Source: Roseicyclus salinarum
GTDB taxonomy: Bacteria > Pseudomonadota > Alphaproteobacteria > Rhodobacterales > Rhodobacteraceae
Length of the DNA: 64,000 nt
Reading direction: 5' to 3'
Assembly (NCBI RefSeq): GCF_029624655.1
Contig: NZ_JARRSA010000005.1
Span: forward strand, 117,344 to 181,343
Position numbers and translations under genes: made by a program. The notes under the pieces are model-generated. The model made no database searches and was not told where the DNA came from. It was given only the letters and a program-made list of their open reading frames with translations. Below are positions 19,294 through 28,185 of this stretch, in pieces (position 1 is the stretch's first letter; every line of letters begins with the position of its first letter).

Positions 19294-20585
19294 CAGTCCA
19301 GCGTCGTCTGCCGCTCCCACTCGGTCAGGTGGCGGGTGTAGTCGGTCCACTCGGCCTGCTTGTATTTCGCGAAGGCCGCCGTCGCGCTCGCCCCCACCGC
19401 CTCGCACAGCGCGGTGTCCGCCCGCAGCGCGCGCACCGCGTCGAGCAGGTTCAGCGGCAGCTTGGGCGCGTCGACGGTATGGCCGTCGACATACATGTCG
19501 ATGTCGAGCCTCTTGCCCGGATCGGCCTTCGTGGCGATGCCGTCGAGACCGGCCGCGAGGATCGCCGCCGGCATCAGGTAGGGATTGGCCGCGCCGTCCG
19601 CCAGCCGCACCTCCAGCCGCCCGGCATCCGGGATGCGCACCATGTGCGTGCGGTTGTTGCCGCCGTAGCTGATGGTGTTGGGCGACCAGGTCGCGCCCGA
19701 GGTCGTCACGGGCGCGTTCAGCCGCTTGTAGGAATTCACGGTCGGGTTCAGGATCGCGGCCAGCGCGGGCGCGTGGCCGATCAGGCCGCCGAGGAAGGCA
19801 TAGGCCGTATCCGACAGGCCAAGCTCGCCGTCGCCCTCGAACAGGTTGTCGCCCGCGCCATTCCACATCGAGACATGCGCATGGCAGCCGTTGCCGGTGA
19901 GGTGCGCGAAGGGCTTGGGCATGAAGGTGGCGCGCAGGCCGTGCTTCTCGGCGACGGCGCGGGCCATGAACTTGAAGAAGGCGTGGCGATCGGCGGTGAC
20001 GAGGGCGTCGTCGAAGCCCCAGTTCATCTCGAACTGGCCGTTCGCGTCCTCGTGGTCGTTCTGGTAGGCGCCCCAGCCGAGGTCGACCATGTAGCCGCAG
20101 ATTTCGGCGATCACGTCGAAGCGGCGCATCAGCGCGTCCTGATCGTAGCAGGGCTTGGTCTGGATGTCGGCGGCGTCCGAGATCGCCGTGCCGTCGGGCG
20201 TCGTGAGGAAGAACTCGCATTCGACCCCGTGCTTCAGGTGCATGTCCTGCGCCGCGGCGCGTTCGGCCACCTGCTTCAGCACGACGCGCGGCGCGTTGGC
20301 GAAGGGCTTGCCCTTGAAGTGGACGTCGGCGGCGAGCCAGCCGACCTCGGGGCGCCACGGCAGCTGGATCAGGCTGTCGGGGTCGGGGATGGCGAGGATG
20401 TCGGCGTCGGCGGGCGACATGTCGAGCCACGCGGCGAAGCCTGCGAAGCCCGCGCCGTTCCGGGCCATGTCGGCAATGGCCTGCGCGGGCGCGAGCTTGG
20501 CCCGCTGGACGCCCAGAAGGTCGGTAAAGGAGATCAGGAAGAACTTGATGCCCTTCTCTTTCGCGATGGCGGCCAGGTCGGTCAT
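19290..20585 (-). CDS. glnT: Type III glutamine synthetase (GlnT) or gamma-glutamylmethylamide synthetase
   Basis: 431 aa. Glutamine synthetase fold: N-terminal beta-grasp (LISFTDLLGVQRAK), catalytic VECEFFL, nucleotide/glutamate site GNGCHAHVSMW, and the NNRTHMVRIP arginine motif. It ligates ammonia, or methylamine in GmaS, to glutamate using ATP. Last gene after GlxD/C/B; in methylotrophic Rhodobacterales GmaS and MgsABC are adjacent, while in rhizobia GlnT pairs with GlxBCD. The N-methylglutamate dehydrogenase genes that would settle the case are not in the window. GGGGACACC ribosome site before the ATG. Confidence 0.82.
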   Translation of the reverse strand: MTDLAAIAKEKGIKFFLISFTDLLGVQRAKLAPAQAIADMARNGAGFAGFAAWLDMSPADADILAIPDPDSLIQLPWRPEVGWLAADVHFKGKPFANAPRVVLKQVAERAAAQDMHLKHGVECEFFLTTPDGTAISDAADIQTKPCYDQDALMRRFDVIAEICGYMVDLGWGAYQNDHEDANGQFEMNWGFDDALVTADRHAFFKFMARAVAEKHGLRATFMPKPFAHLTGNGCHAHVSMWNGAGDNLFEGDGELGLSDTAYAFLGGLIGHAPALAAILNPTVNSYKRLNAPVTTSGATWSPNTISYGGNNRTHMVRIPDAGRLEVRLADGAANPYLMPAAILAAGLDGIATKADPGKRLDIDMYVDGHTVDAPKLPLNLLDAVRALRADTALCEAVGASATAAFAKYKQAEWTDYTRHLTEWERQTTLDC

Positions 20586-20644
20586 TTCGGTGTCCCCCGT
20601 TCTGTCGGTTCTCTGGCCCCGCCGCTCCGGCCGGGGCCGTTCTG

Positions 20645-21979
20645 TCAGCGCCCCGGTATCCAGTCCGTGCCGGCAAGCGGCACCCCCGCCATCGCCGCCG
20701 CCTCGACGCTCAGCGCCACGAGGTCCTCCGGCTCGAGGTTGAGGACGTGGCTCTTGCCGCAGGCGCGCGCGATGGTCTGCGCCTCCAGCGTCATCACGTT
20801 GAGGTAGTTGGCCAGACGCCGGCCCGCCGCGACCGGGTCGAGCCGGGCTGCAAGCGCGGGATCCTGCGTGGTGATGCCGGCGGGGTCGTTGCCCTCGTGC
20901 CAGTCGTCGTAGGCGCCCGCGGTGGTTCCGAGGCGCTGATACTCCTCCTCGAGGGCGGGGTCGTTGTCGCCCAGCGCCACCAGGGCCGCCGTCCCGATCG
21001 AGACCGCATCCGCGCCCAGCGCCAGCGCCTTGGCCACGTCCGCGCCGTTGCGGATGCCGCCCGACACGATCAGCTGCACCTCGCGGTGCATGTCGAGGTC
21101 CTTCAACGCCTGCACAGCCGGACGGATGGCTGCGAGGATCGGGATGCCCACATGCTCGATGAAGACCGCCTGCGTCGCCGCCGTGCCGCCCTGCATCCCG
21201 TCGAGGACAACCGCGTCCGCCCCTGCCTTCACGGCAAGCGCAACGTCGTAATAGGGCCGCGAGGCGCCGACCTTGATGTAGATCGGCACGCGCCAGCCGG
21301 TGATCTCGCGCAGTTCCTGGATCTTGATCTCGAGGTCGTCGGGCCCGGTCCAGTCGGGGTGGCGGCAGGCCGAGCGCTGGTCGATCCCCTCGGGCAGGGT
21401 GCGCATCCGCGCCACGCGCTCGCTGATCTTCTGGCCGAGCAGCATCCCGCCGCCGCCGGGCTTCGCGCCCTGCCCCACGACCACCTCGATGGCGTCCGCC
21501 TTTCGCAGGTCGTCGGGGTTCATGCCATAGCGCGACGGCAGAAGCTGGTAGACGAGGAGGTTGGAATGCTCGCGCTCCTCGGGCGTCATGCCGCCGTCGC
21601 CCGTCGTCGTTGAGGTGCCGGCCGCGTTCGCACCGCGCCCCAGCGCCTCCTTCGCCTGCGCCGAGAGCGAGCCGAAGGACATCCCCGCGATGGTGATGGG
21701 CGTCCTGAGGCGGATCGGGTTCTTCGCGTGGCGCGCGCCGATCACGACGTCGGTGCCGCAGGCCTCGCGGTAGCCCTCGAGCGGGTAGCGCGACATCGAC
21801 GCGCCGAGGAACAGGAGATCGTCGAAATGCGGCACGGCGCGTTTCGCACCGCCGCCACGGATGTCGTAGAGGCCGGTGGCCGCCGCGCGCCGTATCTCCG
21901 ACAACGTGTAGTCGTCGAAGGTCGCGGATTTCTGCGGCGTCGTGCGCGGGATGCGCGGGGCGTCGGACTGGTCGTTCAT
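20645..21979 (-). CDS. glxD: GlxD/MgsC, FMN-binding glutamate synthase-like subunit
   Basis: 444 aa TIM-barrel protein of the glutamate synthase central/FMN domain: MSFGSLSAQAKEAL, GTSTTTGDGG, QGAKPGGGG, KVGASRP, DGMQGGTAATQ and SGGIRNGADVAKALALGAD. Free-standing version of the GltB catalytic barrel. In N-methylglutamate synthase this subunit makes N-methylglutamate from glutamate and methylamine; in GlxD systems the product is less certain. 59 bp before glnT. Confidence 0.88.
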   Translation of the reverse strand: MNDQSDAPRIPRTTPQKSATFDDYTLSEIRRAAATGLYDIRGGGAKRAVPHFDDLLFLGASMSRYPLEGYREACGTDVVIGARHAKNPIRLRTPITIAGMSFGSLSAQAKEALGRGANAAGTSTTTGDGGMTPEEREHSNLLVYQLLPSRYGMNPDDLRKADAIEVVVGQGAKPGGGGMLLGQKISERVARMRTLPEGIDQRSACRHPDWTGPDDLEIKIQELREITGWRVPIYIKVGASRPYYDVALAVKAGADAVVLDGMQGGTAATQAVFIEHVGIPILAAIRPAVQALKDLDMHREVQLIVSGGIRNGADVAKALALGADAVSIGTAALVALGDNDPALEEEYQRLGTTAGAYDDWHEGNDPAGITTQDPALAARLDPVAAGRRLANYLNVMTLEAQTIARACGKSHVLNLEPEDLVALSVEAAAMAGVPLAGTDWIPGR

Positions 21980-22005
21980 GGGATTTCCCTTGGCGGGCCG
22001 CGCTC

Positions 22006-22704
22006 TCAGTAGGAGGCGGCGTTGTCGACCTTGAAGTTGTAGAGCTTTCGGGCGGAGCCGTAGCGGCGGAACTCGGCGGGGTCGGCCTCCATCCCGGCGC
22101 GGCCGAGGATCCCTGCGAGCAAGGCGCGGTGCTCGTCCCGCATCTCCTTCTCGATGCAGTCCGTGCCGAGCCGCGCGACGCGCCCGCGCACGAACAGCCG
22201 CGCCTCGTAGATCGAATCGCCGAGATCGGCGCCCGCGTCGCCCAGCACCACGAGGTTTCCCGCCTGCGCCATGAAGGCCGACATGTGGCCGACGTTGCCG
22301 CCCACCACGATGTCCACACCCTTCATCGAGATGCCGCAGCGCGCCGAGGCGTTGCCCTCGATCACGACCAGCCCTCCATGGCCCGTGGCCCCCGCGGACT
22401 GGCTCGCGTCGCCGGTCACGCGCACGGTGCCGGACATGATGTTCTCGGCCAGTCCCGTCCCCGCGTTGCCGAGGATCGTGACATCGGCCGCCTTGTTCAT
22501 CCCGGCGCAGTAGTAGCCCGCGTGCCCCTCGATCGTGACCGCGACGGGGTGCTGCAATCCGCACGCAAGCGCATGGCGCCCGCCGGGGTTGCGCAGGGTG
22601 AACGCCCCTTCGGTGGCGGACTGAAGCGTCTCGTTCGCCTCGCGCACGGACATGTCCGCAAGGTCAAGGACGCCCGCGTTCGTCATGGTCCCCGCCATCG
22701 TCAT
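22006..22704 (-). CDS. glxC: GlxC/MgsB, GXGXG-domain glutamate synthase-like subunit
   Basis: 232 aa, a stand-alone GltB C-terminal beta-helix: repeated G-x-G segments (VTIEGHAGYYCAG, VTILGNAGTG, VVIEGNASARCG, VVLGDAGADLGD). It should bridge the amidotransferase and FMN subunits. The ATG overlaps the glxB stop by 4 bp. Confidence 0.88.
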   Translation of the reverse strand: MTMAGTMTNAGVLDLADMSVREANETLQSATEGAFTLRNPGGRHALACGLQHPVAVTIEGHAGYYCAGMNKAADVTILGNAGTGLAENIMSGTVRVTGDASQSAGATGHGGLVVIEGNASARCGISMKGVDIVVGGNVGHMSAFMAQAGNLVVLGDAGADLGDSIYEARLFVRGRVARLGTDCIEKEMRDEHRALLAGILGRAGMEADPAEFRRYGSARKLYNFKVDNAASY

Positions 22705-23606
22705 GCCGCAGCCCTCAGCCCTTCGCCGCCCCAGCTGTAGACGACGCCCGGCTCAGGCTCCCAGATCCGGGCGGCCTCGACGCCGGGAAGCTGCGCGATC
22801 GCGCGGAACTCGCTGGCCATGGCGACCCAGCGATCGGTCTCGGCCAGCACGGCAGGCTTGCAGGCGATCGGGTCGCGCAGCACGGCGAAGCCGTCGCGGG
22901 TGCCGATCGTCAGGGTGTAGAACCCGTCGAGCCGGGCAAGGGCCGCCTCCAGCGCCTGCTTCAGGCTGTCGCCCTCGCGCATCCGCCAAGCAAGATATGC
23001 CGCCGCCACCTCGCTGTCGTTCTCGGTCTGAAGCGTCTCGCCCCGCGCCTCGAGGAAACCGCGCAGCAGATGGTGGTTGGACAGCGATCCGTTGTGCACG
23101 AGGCAGGTGTCGGGTCCGGTGGAGAACGGATGCGAGCCCGAGATGGTGACGGCGCTTTCCGTGGCCATCCGGGTATGGGCGATGCCGTGGGTGCCCGACC
23201 GCCCCGCCAGCCCGAAGGTGCGCGCGACGGCCATCGGGTCGCCCACGCCCTTGAAGATCTCGATCGCCTCGCCCGAGGCCAGCACGTTGATCGCGGGGAA
23301 GGTGTCGATCAGGTGCCGCCGCGCGGCGCGAAGGTCGCCCGATACCCGCAGTAGCGCATGGTCGGCGATGCGCTCGACCTCGACCGAGGCGCCGGTCGCG
23401 GCGAGCGAGGCCGACGCCGCGTCCCAGTCGAAGCCTTCGGGCGCGAGACAGCTCAGCGTCGGACGCGCCGGGCCGTCGCGGTAGATGGCGAAGCCGGCGC
23501 TGTCGGGGCCGCGCTCGGTCATCTCGGCGAGCATCCGAGCCATCAGCGCGCCAAGCTCGGGCTGCAACGCCTCGTCCTTCAGGAACAGGCCGACGATTCC
23601 GCACAT
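22701..23606 (-). CDS. glxB: GlxB/MgsA, class II glutamine amidotransferase subunit
   Basis: 301 aa. Starts MCGIVGLF so that Cys is N-terminal after Met removal, as needed for Ntn-hydrolase glutaminases; GGAGGG is six bases before this ATG, while the upstream ATG abuts it. Other motifs: ERGPDSAGFA, HTRMAT, HNGSLSNH and TENDSE. It releases ammonia from glutamine for the synthase complex. First gene of glxB-glxC-glxD-glnT. Confidence 0.9.
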   Translation of the reverse strand: MCGIVGLFLKDEALQPELGALMARMLAEMTERGPDSAGFAIYRDGPARPTLSCLAPEGFDWDAASASLAATGASVEVERIADHALLRVSGDLRAARRHLIDTFPAINVLASGEAIEIFKGVGDPMAVARTFGLAGRSGTHGIAHTRMATESAVTISGSHPFSTGPDTCLVHNGSLSNHHLLRGFLEARGETLQTENDSEVAAAYLAWRMREGDSLKQALEAALARLDGFYTLTIGTRDGFAVLRDPIACKPAVLAETDRWVAMASEFRAIAQLPGVEAARIWEPEPGVVYSWGGEGLRAAA

Positions 23607-23631
23607 GGGCATCCCTCCGCGTGATGCCGGC

Positions 23632-23660
23632 AACATGCGGCGGCGGCGCGGGACTGTCAA
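23632..23660 (-). promoter_or_regulatory. Sigma70-type promoter of the glx operon
   Basis: On the minus strand a perfect -35 TTGACA (23660-23655) is followed after 17 bp by CATGTT (23637-23632). The start point would be about 20 bp before the glxB ATG with the GGAGGG ribosome site between, a consistent layout. Confidence 0.55.
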
Positions 23661-23675
23661 CAGGAGTGAAAAGTT

Positions 23676-23690
23676 TTTCCTAAGAGGAAA
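23676..23690. promoter_or_regulatory. Palindromic operator TTTCCT-AAG-AGGAAA
   Basis: Exact 6-3-6 inverted repeat directly after the XRE-cupin regulator stop and 15 bp upstream of the glxB -35. Its position upstream of -35 suits activation by, or cooperative control through, the adjacent regulator. Binding is inferred. Confidence 0.6.
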
Positions 23691-24308
23691 CTACTCGCGC
23701 GGAGGCGTCACGATGATGGACAGGTATCGCGCCGGAAGTTCGGGCATTTCCTCGGGTCCGTGAGGGGCCAGCGCGTCGAAGAACAGCGCGTCGCCGGGAC
23801 CGAGCGGATAGCGTCGGTCGCCGTGGCGATAGACGACCCTTCCAGACAGCATGTAGATGAACTCATGGCCCGGATGGCGGAACGTCGCATGGGGCTCGCC
23901 CCCCTCGTCGATGGTGATGAGGAAGGGCTCGATCCGCGTCGCCGAGCGCAGCGAATGACCCAGAAGCTCGTAGACATGCCCGGCCCTGGTGCCGCGGCGG
24001 TCGATGCGAACGCCCTGCCCCGCCGGCACGAAGCTGCAATCGCTGCGCTCCTCGAACTCCTGGAAGAACATCGAGATCGGCACGTTCAGCGCCTGCGCCA
24101 GAGCCTTGAGCGTGGTGAGCGAGGGCGAGGTCTGGCCGTTCTCGATCTTCGACAGCATCCCCACCGAAATCTCCGACGACCGTGCAAGATCCGACAAGGT
24201 CACGTCGAGGCCCTGCCGAAGCGCGCGCACCTTCCGCCCGATGGCCTGCTCGAGACTTTCCGCCGGCGCGGCGTCGGTCGGGTTCGACGGCTCGGTCGCA
24301 CCTTGCAT
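23691..24308 (-). CDS. XRE-family regulator with C-terminal cupin
   Basis: 205 aa. HTH at ~24-80 (VTLSDLARSSEISVGMLSKIENG), cupin at ~120-195 (GHEFIYMLSGRVVYRHG, LGPGDALFFDALAPH). Same build as PuuR and other amine/amino-acid regulators, whose cupin senses a small metabolite. The ATG has AAGGAGG at ideal spacing; a GTG one codon up is too close. Probably controls the glx-glnT operon immediately downstream via the TTTCCT palindrome. Confidence 0.88.
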   Translation of the reverse strand: MQGATEPSNPTDAAPAESLEQAIGRKVRALRQGLDVTLSDLARSSEISVGMLSKIENGQTSPSLTTLKALAQALNVPISMFFQEFEERSDCSFVPAGQGVRIDRRGTRAGHVYELLGHSLRSATRIEPFLITIDEGGEPHATFRHPGHEFIYMLSGRVVYRHGDRRYPLGPGDALFFDALAPHGPEEMPELPARYLSIIVTPPRE

Positions 24309-24405
24309 CACGGCCTCCTTCCATGCGGCGCCACGGCGCCGGGGTCCGGCCCAGTCTAAGGGCCGAACCGCACCCGATGAAAGAGGCTCCGCGGGCGGGC
24401 GCCGC

Positions 24406-25893
24406 TCAGGCGGCGGGGGCGACCTCGGGACGGGTGATGGTCATCGTGCCGGGCGCCCAGGACCGCACGTCGGTCTCGTGGACCGCCGCCCGCAGGCCCT
24501 TCATGCGGCCGCGCCGCTCTTCCTCGGGCATGGCCAGCGCGGCGAGGATCGCGCCGTCCATCGAACGGTTCGAGAACGGATTCGTCGTGACCGCGTCCCC
24601 CAGTTCGACCGCCGCGCCGGCGAATTCCGACAGCACGAGCACGCCGTCCCCATCCACGCGCGACGCCGCGAATTCCTTGCACACGAGGTTCATCCCGTCG
24701 GCGAGCGGAGTGATCCACGCCACGTCGGCGGCCATGTAGTAGGACACCAGCTCCACGAAGGGGATCGCCCGCGAGATCAGCGAGATCGGCTGCCATGCGA
24801 AGGTGCCGAACCGGCCGTTGATGCGGCCTGCGATCTGCTCGATCTCGTTCTGGACCGACTCGTAGGCCGCCATGTTGCGGTTGGCCGACACCGAGACGTG
24901 CATCAGGCGCACCTTGCCGAGAAGGTCGGGATTGGCCTCGAGCACGCGCTCGAAGCTTGTCAGCTGCTCGATCCCGCCCTTGGTATAGTCGGTTCGACCG
25001 ACCGACAGGACGAGCTGCGTGTCGCCGAGATCCTCGCGAATTTCCTTGGCCTTCGCGATGGCGGTCTCCGAGCGCGCCTGCTCCTCGATGTAGGAGACGT
25101 CGACGCCCACGGGCGTCACGCTGATCGCCACCTCGCGGCCGTCGTAGCTCAGCCGCGAGGGGACCACCCGCTCGGTCAGGGCCGTGCCCTCGCCCAACCA
25201 CTTGTCGGGAACCTGCAGCCGATCCACCGTGCCGACGTCGAACAGGCTGCGCGCGACCGAGACGAAGTTCGACGCGTAGCGCGGGATGTGGAAGCCGACA
25301 TCGTCGCAGGCCAGCAGGCTCTCGACGATCTCCTTTCGCCACGGCAGGACGTTGAACATGTCCGCCGCCGGGAAGGGCGTGTGGTGGAAGAAGGCGATGC
25401 GCACGTCGGGGCGCAGCTTGCGCAGGTAGCCGGGCACGAGCCAGAGGTTGTAGTCATGCACCCAGACCAGCGCGCCCTTCGCAGCCTCGGCCGCCGCGGC
25501 CTCGGCGAAGGCCCAGTTCACCTCGCGGAAATTCGGCCAGTCCACCGGGTCGTAATTGTAGCGCTCCTTGAAGGAGTGCAGGATCGGCCAGAATGCCTCC
25601 TTGGAGGTGATGTGGTAGAATTCGCTCACCTGGCTCGCCGAAAGCGGCAGCCGCGAGACCGAATACTTGCCGTAGGCGTCCTCGATCTCGATCACGCGCT
25701 CGAAATCGGGATTCGAGGGATCCTCGGCCAGCTTCCAGGCGACCCATGCGCCGTGATCGACCGAGCCGAAGAAGCTCTTCAGCGTCGGCACGATCCCGTT
25801 GGGGCTCTTGTTCTCCTTGAGGACGACCTTCCCATCCTCCACGACTTCCTCGTAGGGCTGGCGGTGATAGACGATGACCAGATCGGACGGCAT
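24406..25893 (-). CDS. ggpS: Glucosylglycerol-phosphate synthase GgpS
   Basis: 495-aa GT20 enzyme. The opening SDLVIVYHRQPYEEV, KSPNGIVPTLKSFF, FYHITSKEAFWPILHSF and VWVHDYNLWLVP match cyanobacterial GgpS rather than trehalose-6-phosphate synthase OtsA, which has a different N-terminus. It joins ADP-glucose and glycerol-3-phosphate into glucosylglycerol phosphate, precursor of an osmoprotectant. AGGAGG before the ATG. Next to a HAD phosphatase and gpsA, which supply the second step and the substrate, so the whole pathway is in one operon. Confidence 0.88.
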   Translation of the reverse strand: MPSDLVIVYHRQPYEEVVEDGKVVLKENKSPNGIVPTLKSFFGSVDHGAWVAWKLAEDPSNPDFERVIEIEDAYGKYSVSRLPLSASQVSEFYHITSKEAFWPILHSFKERYNYDPVDWPNFREVNWAFAEAAAAEAAKGALVWVHDYNLWLVPGYLRKLRPDVRIAFFHHTPFPAADMFNVLPWRKEIVESLLACDDVGFHIPRYASNFVSVARSLFDVGTVDRLQVPDKWLGEGTALTERVVPSRLSYDGREVAISVTPVGVDVSYIEEQARSETAIAKAKEIREDLGDTQLVLSVGRTDYTKGGIEQLTSFERVLEANPDLLGKVRLMHVSVSANRNMAAYESVQNEIEQIAGRINGRFGTFAWQPISLISRAIPFVELVSYYMAADVAWITPLADGMNLVCKEFAASRVDGDGVLVLSEFAGAAVELGDAVTTNPFSNRSMDGAILAALAMPEEERRGRMKGLRAAVHETDVRSWAPGTMTITRPEVAPAA

Positions 25894-25909
25894 GGATCCT
25901 CCTTTCGGT

Positions 25910-26695
25910 TCAGGCTGCGCTGCGGCTGAAGACGTCGAGCGCGAGGATCGCCTCGGCGATGCCCGCCGCCCCCTCTCCGGAGGCGAAGTGCACGTGATCG
26001 TGCCCCTGAAGCGCCTCGACCAGCGCCGGCTCGGAGTTTCCGACCGCCACGGCGGGCAGGCCGAGCGACAGCATCGAGAGGTCGTTGAGCGTGTCGCCCG
26101 CAACCAGCGTGCGCTCGTTCTCGACGCCCAGATGCGCCAGCAGACGCAAGAGCGAGGGACCCTTCGACACGTCCTTGGGCAGTACGTCGAAAAAGCGGTT
26201 CGCGGACATCAGCGCGTCGAGGCCCAGCTCGGCCACGATATCGAGCGCGCGGTCGTCGAAGGTCTCGGGGTCCATGTCGTAGCTCACACGATACCGGAAG
26301 CCGCTCGACTGCAGCTTGAGCCCCGACACCGAATGCAGCGCCGCCTGCACGCGCCCGTTGGCCTCGTTCCAGGCGTCGGCGATCTCGGCCTCGAGTTCGG
26401 CGATGGGCGACAGCATGTGATCGACCCCCACCGAGGCGATGGTCGTGCCGACGTCGCCCACGACGTAGTCGGGACGCGGTACGCCCTCCTTGCGGGTCAG
26501 GTTGCGGATGAACCCCGGATCGCGCCCGGTGACGAAGATCAGGCCGACCTGCTCGCGGTTGTTCTCGATCCAGGAATAGAGCCGCTGCCGAGAGGCCTCG
26601 GACCCCCCAAGGAACGTTCCGTCAAGATCGGTGGCAAGGACCATCGCCTTGCCGGACATGTCGTTGCTGGTTTGAGCCTGATCGATCGTGGTCAT
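25910..26695 (-). CDS. HAD-IIB phosphatase, probable glucosylglycerol-3-phosphatase
   Basis: 261 aa. HAD motifs: ATDLDGTF (nucleophile and acid Asp), FVTGRD, the Lys in LPKDVSKG and GDTLND. Cap type IIB, as in sucrose-6-phosphate phosphatase. In Pseudomonas GgpPS a HAD domain of this kind is fused to the synthase; here it is a separate gene 16 bp upstream of ggpS. Its start overlaps the gpsA stop by 4 bp. Unlike cyanobacterial GgpP in sequence as far as I recall. Confidence 0.8.
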   Translation of the reverse strand: MTTIDQAQTSNDMSGKAMVLATDLDGTFLGGSEASRQRLYSWIENNREQVGLIFVTGRDPGFIRNLTRKEGVPRPDYVVGDVGTTIASVGVDHMLSPIAELEAEIADAWNEANGRVQAALHSVSGLKLQSSGFRYRVSYDMDPETFDDRALDIVAELGLDALMSANRFFDVLPKDVSKGPSLLRLLAHLGVENERTLVAGDTLNDLSMLSLGLPAVAVGNSEPALVEALQGHDHVHFASGEGAAGIAEAILALDVFSRSAA

Positions 26696-27834
26696 GCGAA
26701 CCTTTCTGCAAATTGTTGAACCGCGGCGTCGGACGCCGGGTGGTTGAAGGAAATGTCCATCGCCCGCGGCTCGGCCTCGATCGGCCGGGCCCAGAGCTGG
26801 GCGAAGGTGGCGCCAAGTTCGGCGCCGTCGTGAAGGATGGCGCGGACCGTCTCGCAGATCGGCATCGAGACGCCGAGACGGCGCGCGAGGTCGGTCACCG
26901 ATTTCGCGTTCACCTCGCCTTCGACGACGACGGGCTGCCCGTCGAAGCACTCGGCGCGCGGAACGCGGCTGCCGAGCTGCATCCCCAGCGACATGTTGCG
27001 CGAGGTCGGGCTGGAACAGGTGAGCGTGAGGTCGCCGATGCCGGACAGGCCGGTGACGGTCTCGCGCCGCCCGCCAAGCGCCTCGGCCAGCGCCTTCATC
27101 TCGTCGAGGCCGCGGGTGATGATCGCGGCCCGCGTATTCTCGGCGAAGCCCGCGCCCGTCATCATTCCGCAGGCGATGGCGATCACGTTCTTGACCGCGC
27201 CGCCGATCTCCACGCCCACAAGGTCGTCCGAGACATAGGCCCGGAAGCTTTCGGTGGACAACGAGACGGCCATGCGCACGGCCGGGCTGTCGTGAGGCTT
27301 GAGCCGGTCGGCGTAGCTGAAGGGAAACGCGACCGTCGCGGCGGAGGGATGGCCAAGTGCCGTTTCCTTCGCGAAGGTCGGCCCCGAGATGCAGCCGATG
27401 GGACGCCCCGCCAGCTCCTCCTCGGCGACCTGCGTCATCAGAAGGCCGGTCTCGGCCTCGATGCCCTTCGCGCAGACCGCGACGGGCACGCCATCGGCGA
27501 CATGCTCGGCCACCTGCCGCGACACCGAGCGCACGCTGCGCGAGGGCACGACGATCAGCACGGCGTCCGCGCCGTCGAGCGCCGCGCGCATTTCGTGGAC
27601 GGCGAAAAGATTTTCCGGCAGCGGAACCCCCGGCAGATGGCGCGGGTTTTCCGAACGAGAATTGATCGCCTTGCACACATGCGGATCCCGACCCCACAGA
27701 CGAGTGGACACGCCGGACCGGGCGAGCGTCGCGGCGAGCGCCGTGCCCCATGAGCCCGCACCGATGACGGCGACACGGGAAAACGGGCGGGCATGAAACG
27801 GACGTTGACCGTCCTTGGGGACGTCGTGGTGCAT
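26692..27834 (-). CDS. gpsA: NAD(P)-dependent glycerol-3-phosphate dehydrogenase GpsA
   Basis: 380 aa. Rossmann GAGSWGTALA, substrate motifs CAKGIE and SGPTFAKE, catalytic Lys in GGAVKNVIAIACG. About 45 aa longer than usual: ~20 extra residues precede the Rossmann motif and ~40 follow the normal end. Makes sn-glycerol-3-phosphate from DHAP. Being coupled to the GgpP and GgpS genes suggests this copy feeds osmolyte synthesis; whether it is the only gpsA cannot be seen here. Confidence 0.9.
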   Translation of the reverse strand: MHHDVPKDGQRPFHARPFSRVAVIGAGSWGTALAATLARSGVSTRLWGRDPHVCKAINSRSENPRHLPGVPLPENLFAVHEMRAALDGADAVLIVVPSRSVRSVSRQVAEHVADGVPVAVCAKGIEAETGLLMTQVAEEELAGRPIGCISGPTFAKETALGHPSAATVAFPFSYADRLKPHDSPAVRMAVSLSTESFRAYVSDDLVGVEIGGAVKNVIAIACGMMTGAGFAENTRAAIITRGLDEMKALAEALGGRRETVTGLSGIGDLTLTCSSPTSRNMSLGMQLGSRVPRAECFDGQPVVVEGEVNAKSVTDLARRLGVSMPICETVRAILHDGAELGATFAQLWARPIEAEPRAMDISFNHPASDAAVQQFAERFA

Positions 27835-28185
27835 GATCGCTCTCTGCTGTTTGTCTCGCGCAGTGTGGCGGCGCTTGGGCCAACACTGCGCCGCGGCGGG
27901 CTGGGTGGTGAACGAGTATGGTCGCTTACAGGCCAGTCATGTCGCAAATGATGCATCTTGGGGTCGAAACGTCAATGCTGCACACGCAAGAAATTCCCCC
28001 GACTGCTGAAAAATCGGGTGATTTCGACCCAAACCGGCACACAACATGCCAGCTTTCTGGCCAATACAGCCGCATAATCTGGCACTTTGAAAACAAAAGC
28101 GACATTCAAGTGTCGTTTTTTGACTATTCCGCCCCAAGTCTGTAACCACGCTGCACGGCAGCAATCCTTAAGGAGGACATTTCGC
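27835..28185. other. 351-bp divergent spacer, comparatively AT-rich
   Basis: Between gpsA (minus) and galU (plus). It contains an orphan terminator-like hairpin (28095-28120) and a probable galU promoter: -35 TTGACT (28120-28125) and a weak -10 TAACCA (28143-28148), 17 bp apart. The stretch 27900-28095 has no ORF I would support and could encode a short RNA ending at the hairpin. Confidence 0.5.
28095..28120 (+). terminator. Orphan intrinsic terminator upstream of galU
   Basis: A 10-bp stem (AAAAGCGACA with TGTCGTTTTT, one G-U pair) and 6-nt loop, followed by further T. Flanked by A-runs on the left and T-runs on the right, so it could work on both strands. No annotated gene ends here. Confidence 0.6.

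Noticed and set aside
24406..25893. Trehalose-6-phosphate synthase OtsA
   Set aside because: N-terminal and central motifs match GgpS, and the neighbours are a HAD phosphatase of GgpPS type and gpsA.
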